NCBI GenBank assembly: GCA_964550655.1 | Contig: CAZKAQ010000002.1 | Coordinates: 17,480 to 81,479 of the forward strand | Direction: 5' to 3' | DNA length: 64,000 nucleotides | Source: GCA-1730015 sp964550655 | GTDB lineage: Bacteria; Pseudomonadota; Gammaproteobacteria; Granulosicoccales; Granulosicoccaceae | Shown: piece after piece, positions 61,309 to 64,000 of the stretch | Layout: each line of letters begins with the position of its first letter | Position numbering within the stretch: the stretch's first letter is position 1 | The notes under the pieces: model-generated | What the model saw: the letters and a program-made list of their open reading frames with translations, nothing else | What the model was told of the DNA's origin: nothing | Database searches by the model: none | Made by a program: the position numbers and the translations under genes

Positions 61309-61336
61309 GTTGATATTGCTCGCGAAGGCCGCATAT
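61309..61336 (+). promoter_or_regulatory. Candidate sigma-32 (heat-shock) promoter for clpB
   Basis: GTTGATA (61309-61315) and CCGCATAT (61329-61336) are separated by 13 bases. They match the heat-shock consensus CTTGAAA/CCCCATNT at five of seven and seven of eight positions, 36 bp before the clpB ATG. Confidence 0.5.
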
Positions 61337-61371
61337 ATAAGTCATTGATAATCTTTTAAGAGGGTTAGACC

Positions 61372-63966
61372 ATGCGAATGGATAAGCTCACCAGTAAATT
61401 TCAGCAGGCTTTGCAGGATGCTCAGTCACTTGCACTGGGTCGTGAAAATCAGTTCATTGAGCCAGAGCATCTGCTGATCGCTTTTCTCGATCAGCAAGGC
61501 GGTGGCGTGCGACATTTGTTAACCCAGGCAGGGGTTGATGTTAACGGCTTGCGTTCAGCACTGGGTAAATCGATTGATCGACTGCCGCAGGTCTCGAGTG
61601 GCGGCGATATGCATATCTCAAGAGACCTTACCCGATTGCTTAACAGCACAGATCAGCTTGCGCAGAAAAAAAATGATCAGTTTATCTCCAGCGAGCTGTT
61701 TGTGATAGCGGTGATGCAGGAGAAAAAATCCGGTCTTTGCAAACTGATTACAGAATTCGGCGGAGACCTTAAACGTATTGAAGAAGTAGTTGAGAATATT
61801 CGCGGTGGTCAAAGTGTCAATGATCAAAACGCGGAAGAACACCGCCAGGCACTGGAAAAATACACCATTGATCTGACTGAACGTGCAGAGCAGGGCAAGC
61901 TTGATCCGGTTATCGGACGTGATGATGAAATTCGCCGTGCGATTCAGATACTGCAGCGGCGCACCAAAAACAACCCAGTCATGATTGGTGAGCCCGGTGT
62001 CGGCAAGACTGCAATTATTGAAGGTCTGGCGCAACGAATCATTAAAGGCGAGGTGCCTGAGGGAGTCAAAGGCAAGCGCTTGTTATCACTTGATCTGGCA
62101 GGGCTGATTGCCGGTACTAAATTTCGTGGTGAATTTGAAGAGCGTCTGAAAGCGCTCTTGAATGATTTGAGTAAACAGGAAGGTCAGATCATTCTTTTTA
62201 TTGACGAGATTCACATGATGGTGGGCGCCGGCAAAGCAGAAGGCTCGATGGATGCCGGCAATATGCTTAAACCTGCACTGGCGCGCGGTGAGCTTCACTG
62301 TATTGGCGCGACCACGCTCGATGAGTATCGTGAATACATTGAAGAAGATGCCGCCCTTGAACGACGCTTTCAGAAAATTCTCGTTGATGAGCCCAGCGTG
62401 GAAGACACCATTGCAATTCTGCGTGGTTTAAAAGAACGCTATGAAGTGCATCATGGTGTTGATATCTCGGACCCTGCAATCATTGCAGCGGCAACGCTCT
62501 CGCACAGATACATCGCTGATCGTCAGTTACCGGATAAAGCCATCGACTGCATTGATGAAGCGGCCAGCCGTATCCGCATGGAGATTGATTCCAAACCTGA
62601 GGCGCTGGATAAAATTGAGCGCCGCCTGATTCAGCTTAAAATTGAAAGAGAGGCGCTTGCCAAAGAAGAAGATGATGCATCCATAAAACGACTGGCAGAC
62701 CTTGATGCAAAGATTGCTGCAAAAGAGAAAGAATTTTCAGACCTTGAAGAAATCTGGAATGCCGAGAAAGCAGCAGTGCAGGGTACTACTCATATAAAAG
62801 AGGAGCTGGAGCGCGCCCGTGTTGAGATGGAAACTGCATCGCGGGCAAGAGACTATGAGCGCATGTCGGAGCTGCAGTATGGCCGCATACCTGAACTCGA
62901 AAAGCAATTGACTGATGCCGGTAGTGGTGAACATATTGAATTGCAACTGTTACGCAACAGTGTCTCTGCTGATGAAATCGCCGAGGTAGTCGCGCGCTGG
63001 ACGGGTATACCTGTCAGTAAGATGCTCGAAGGTGAACGTGAAAAGTTATTGCGTATGGAAGAGGAAATCGGCAAGCGGGTAATTGGCCAGACAGAAGCAG
63101 TTAGTGTTGTCTCCGATGCAGTACGTCGCTCCCGTGCAGGGCTCGCGCCTCCTGAAAGACCAAACGGTTCGTTTTTGTTTCTCGGGCCAACGGGTGTCGG
63201 CAAAACTGAATTAACCAAAGCACTCGCGGGCTTTCTGTTTGATAGTGATGAAGCGCTGATCCGGCTGGATATGTCCGAGTTTATGGAGAAGCACTCCGTG
63301 GCAAGACTCATTGGTGCGCCACCGGGTTATGTCGGTTACGACGAAGGTGGCTATCTGACGGAGGCGGTGCGTCGCCGGCCTTATTCAGTAATTCTTTTAG
63401 ATGAGGTAGAAAAAGCACATCCTGATGTCTTCAACATATTGCTGCAGGTACTGGATGATGGTCGATTAACAGACGGGCAGGGCAGAACGGTTGATTTTCG
63501 CCATACGGTCATCGTCATGACTTCGAATCTGGGTAGTCATGTTATACAAGAGAAAGCCGGTGCTGCGAACTACGATGACATGAAAGAAGCTGTGCTCGAC
63601 ATTGTCGGTGATCACTTTCGTCCGGAGTTTATTAACCGGATTGACGATGTTGTTGTTTTTCATCCATTGGAACGCGATCATATTCGCCAGATTACCGGTA
63701 TTCAGGTGGCAACGCTTGCAAAACGCCTGAAAGCAAACGGTATCACGATAGAGGTCACCGATGCCGCACTGGATATGTTGGGTGAAGCGGGCTTTGATCC
63801 GGTATACGGAGCGCGTCCGCTGCGTCGTGCGATTCAGAATCACCTTGAAAATCGATTGGCTAAAGAGATTCTCAGCGGTGAGTTTGCAGCGGGTGATACG
63901 GTGCAAATCGACTGGCATGACGATGAACTGCGGTTTACAGAGCTGGCTAGCCTGCATTATTCATGA
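61372..63966 (+). CDS. clpB: ATP-dependent disaggregase ClpB
   Basis: Hsp100 chaperone that with DnaK pulls apart protein aggregates after heat stress. The 864 residues are full length: N domain (1-145, FQQALQDAQSLALGRENQFIEPEHLL); first AAA+ module with Walker A GEPGVGKT and Walker B IILFIDEIHMMVGAG; a coiled-coil middle domain (about 410-525) that separates ClpB from ClpA/C; and second AAA+ with GPTGVGKT and VILLDEVEKAHPDVFN. The C-terminal domain ends before ELASLHYS. A ribosome site AAGAGGGTTAGACC precedes the ATG, and a heat-shock-like promoter lies just upstream. Confidence 0.98.
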   Translation: MRMDKLTSKFQQALQDAQSLALGRENQFIEPEHLLIAFLDQQGGGVRHLLTQAGVDVNGLRSALGKSIDRLPQVSSGGDMHISRDLTRLLNSTDQLAQKKNDQFISSELFVIAVMQEKKSGLCKLITEFGGDLKRIEEVVENIRGGQSVNDQNAEEHRQALEKYTIDLTERAEQGKLDPVIGRDDEIRRAIQILQRRTKNNPVMIGEPGVGKTAIIEGLAQRIIKGEVPEGVKGKRLLSLDLAGLIAGTKFRGEFEERLKALLNDLSKQEGQIILFIDEIHMMVGAGKAEGSMDAGNMLKPALARGELHCIGATTLDEYREYIEEDAALERRFQKILVDEPSVEDTIAILRGLKERYEVHHGVDISDPAIIAAATLSHRYIADRQLPDKAIDCIDEAASRIRMEIDSKPEALDKIERRLIQLKIEREALAKEEDDASIKRLADLDAKIAAKEKEFSDLEEIWNAEKAAVQGTTHIKEELERARVEMETASRARDYERMSELQYGRIPELEKQLTDAGSGEHIELQLLRNSVSADEIAEVVARWTGIPVSKMLEGEREKLLRMEEEIGKRVIGQTEAVSVVSDAVRRSRAGLAPPERPNGSFLFLGPTGVGKTELTKALAGFLFDSDEALIRLDMSEFMEKHSVARLIGAPPGYVGYDEGGYLTEAVRRRPYSVILLDEVEKAHPDVFNILLQVLDDGRLTDGQGRTVDFRHTVIVMTSNLGSHVIQEKAGAANYDDMKEAVLDIVGDHFRPEFINRIDDVVVFHPLERDHIRQITGIQVATLAKRLKANGITIEVTDAALDMLGEAGFDPVYGARPLRRAIQNHLENRLAKEILSGEFAAGDTVQIDWHDDELRFTELASLHYS

Positions 63967-64000
63967 GGATTCGTCGCCCAGAGTCAATAGAGCTAAACAG

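Overview
This window is a gammaproteobacterial chromosome segment that is almost entirely housekeeping. Several arrangements are typical of Gammaproteobacteria: rpoN-hpf-ptsN-rapZ next to lptABC/kdsCD, petABC-sspAB, rsmI-rnpB-mraZ, a complete dcw cluster running from mraZ to ftsZ and lpxC, and bamD/rluD/pgeF/clpB. Moderate GC, cytochrome bc1, type IV pili and a vitamin B12-dependent ribonucleotide reductase would suit a free-living aquatic or marine lineage outside the Enterobacterales. No rRNA or tRNA gene was seen, so a genus cannot be named.

Layout. Positions 1-13405 are transcribed leftwards: the start of a class II ribonucleotide reductase gene, mgtE, a PTS-type regulatory set (EI, HPr, RapZ, EIIA-Ntr), hpf, rpoN, the LPS export genes lptB-lptA-lptC, kdsC, kdsD and mlaA. 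At 13406-13789 there is a divergent promoter region with a perfect inverted repeat. Positions 13790-23455 run rightwards: mlaC, murA, hisG, a DAHP synthase gene, hisD, petABC, sspA, sspB. yraN and lpoA (23467-25882) run leftwards. rsmI, the RNase P RNA and the division/cell-wall cluster mraZ-rsmH-ftsL-ftsI-murE-murF-mraY-murD-ftsW-murG-murC-ddl-ftsQ-ftsA-ftsZ-lpxC follow (26032-45707). dciA runs leftwards, and secA and argJ rightwards. A leftward type IV pilus locus (two tandem prepilins, pilB, pilC, pilD, with coaE downstream) occupies 50718-58315 and is interrupted between pilA and pilB by a nested insertion-sequence remnant. The window closes with bamD (leftwards), rluD, pgeF and clpB (rightwards).

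How the genes work together. Most of the window builds the envelope: peptidoglycan precursors (murA, murCDEFG, mraY, ddl), septal synthesis and division (ftsILQAWZ, lpoA), LPS (kdsC, kdsD, lpxC, lptABC), lipid asymmetry (mlaA, mlaC), outer-membrane protein assembly (bamD) and secretion (secA). Regulatory genes (rpoN, PTS genes, rapZ, hpf, mraZ, sspAB) tie this to growth state.

Notable points. (1) Two 100-N gaps, in pilB and in a pilA gene, are each flanked by an exact 55-bp duplication. This looks like an unmerged k-mer overlap, and collapsing it restores both reading frames. (2) An IS630-family element contains the right end of an IS3-family element, with a deletion fusing the two transposase genes. 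(3) MlaA carries an unusual acidic C-terminal tail of twelve three-residue repeats. (4) mlaA and mlaC sit divergently around an inverted repeat, without the other mla genes. (5) Several inverted repeats with no assigned function lie between genes. No clearly new multi-gene system was found, and the accessory content is small.
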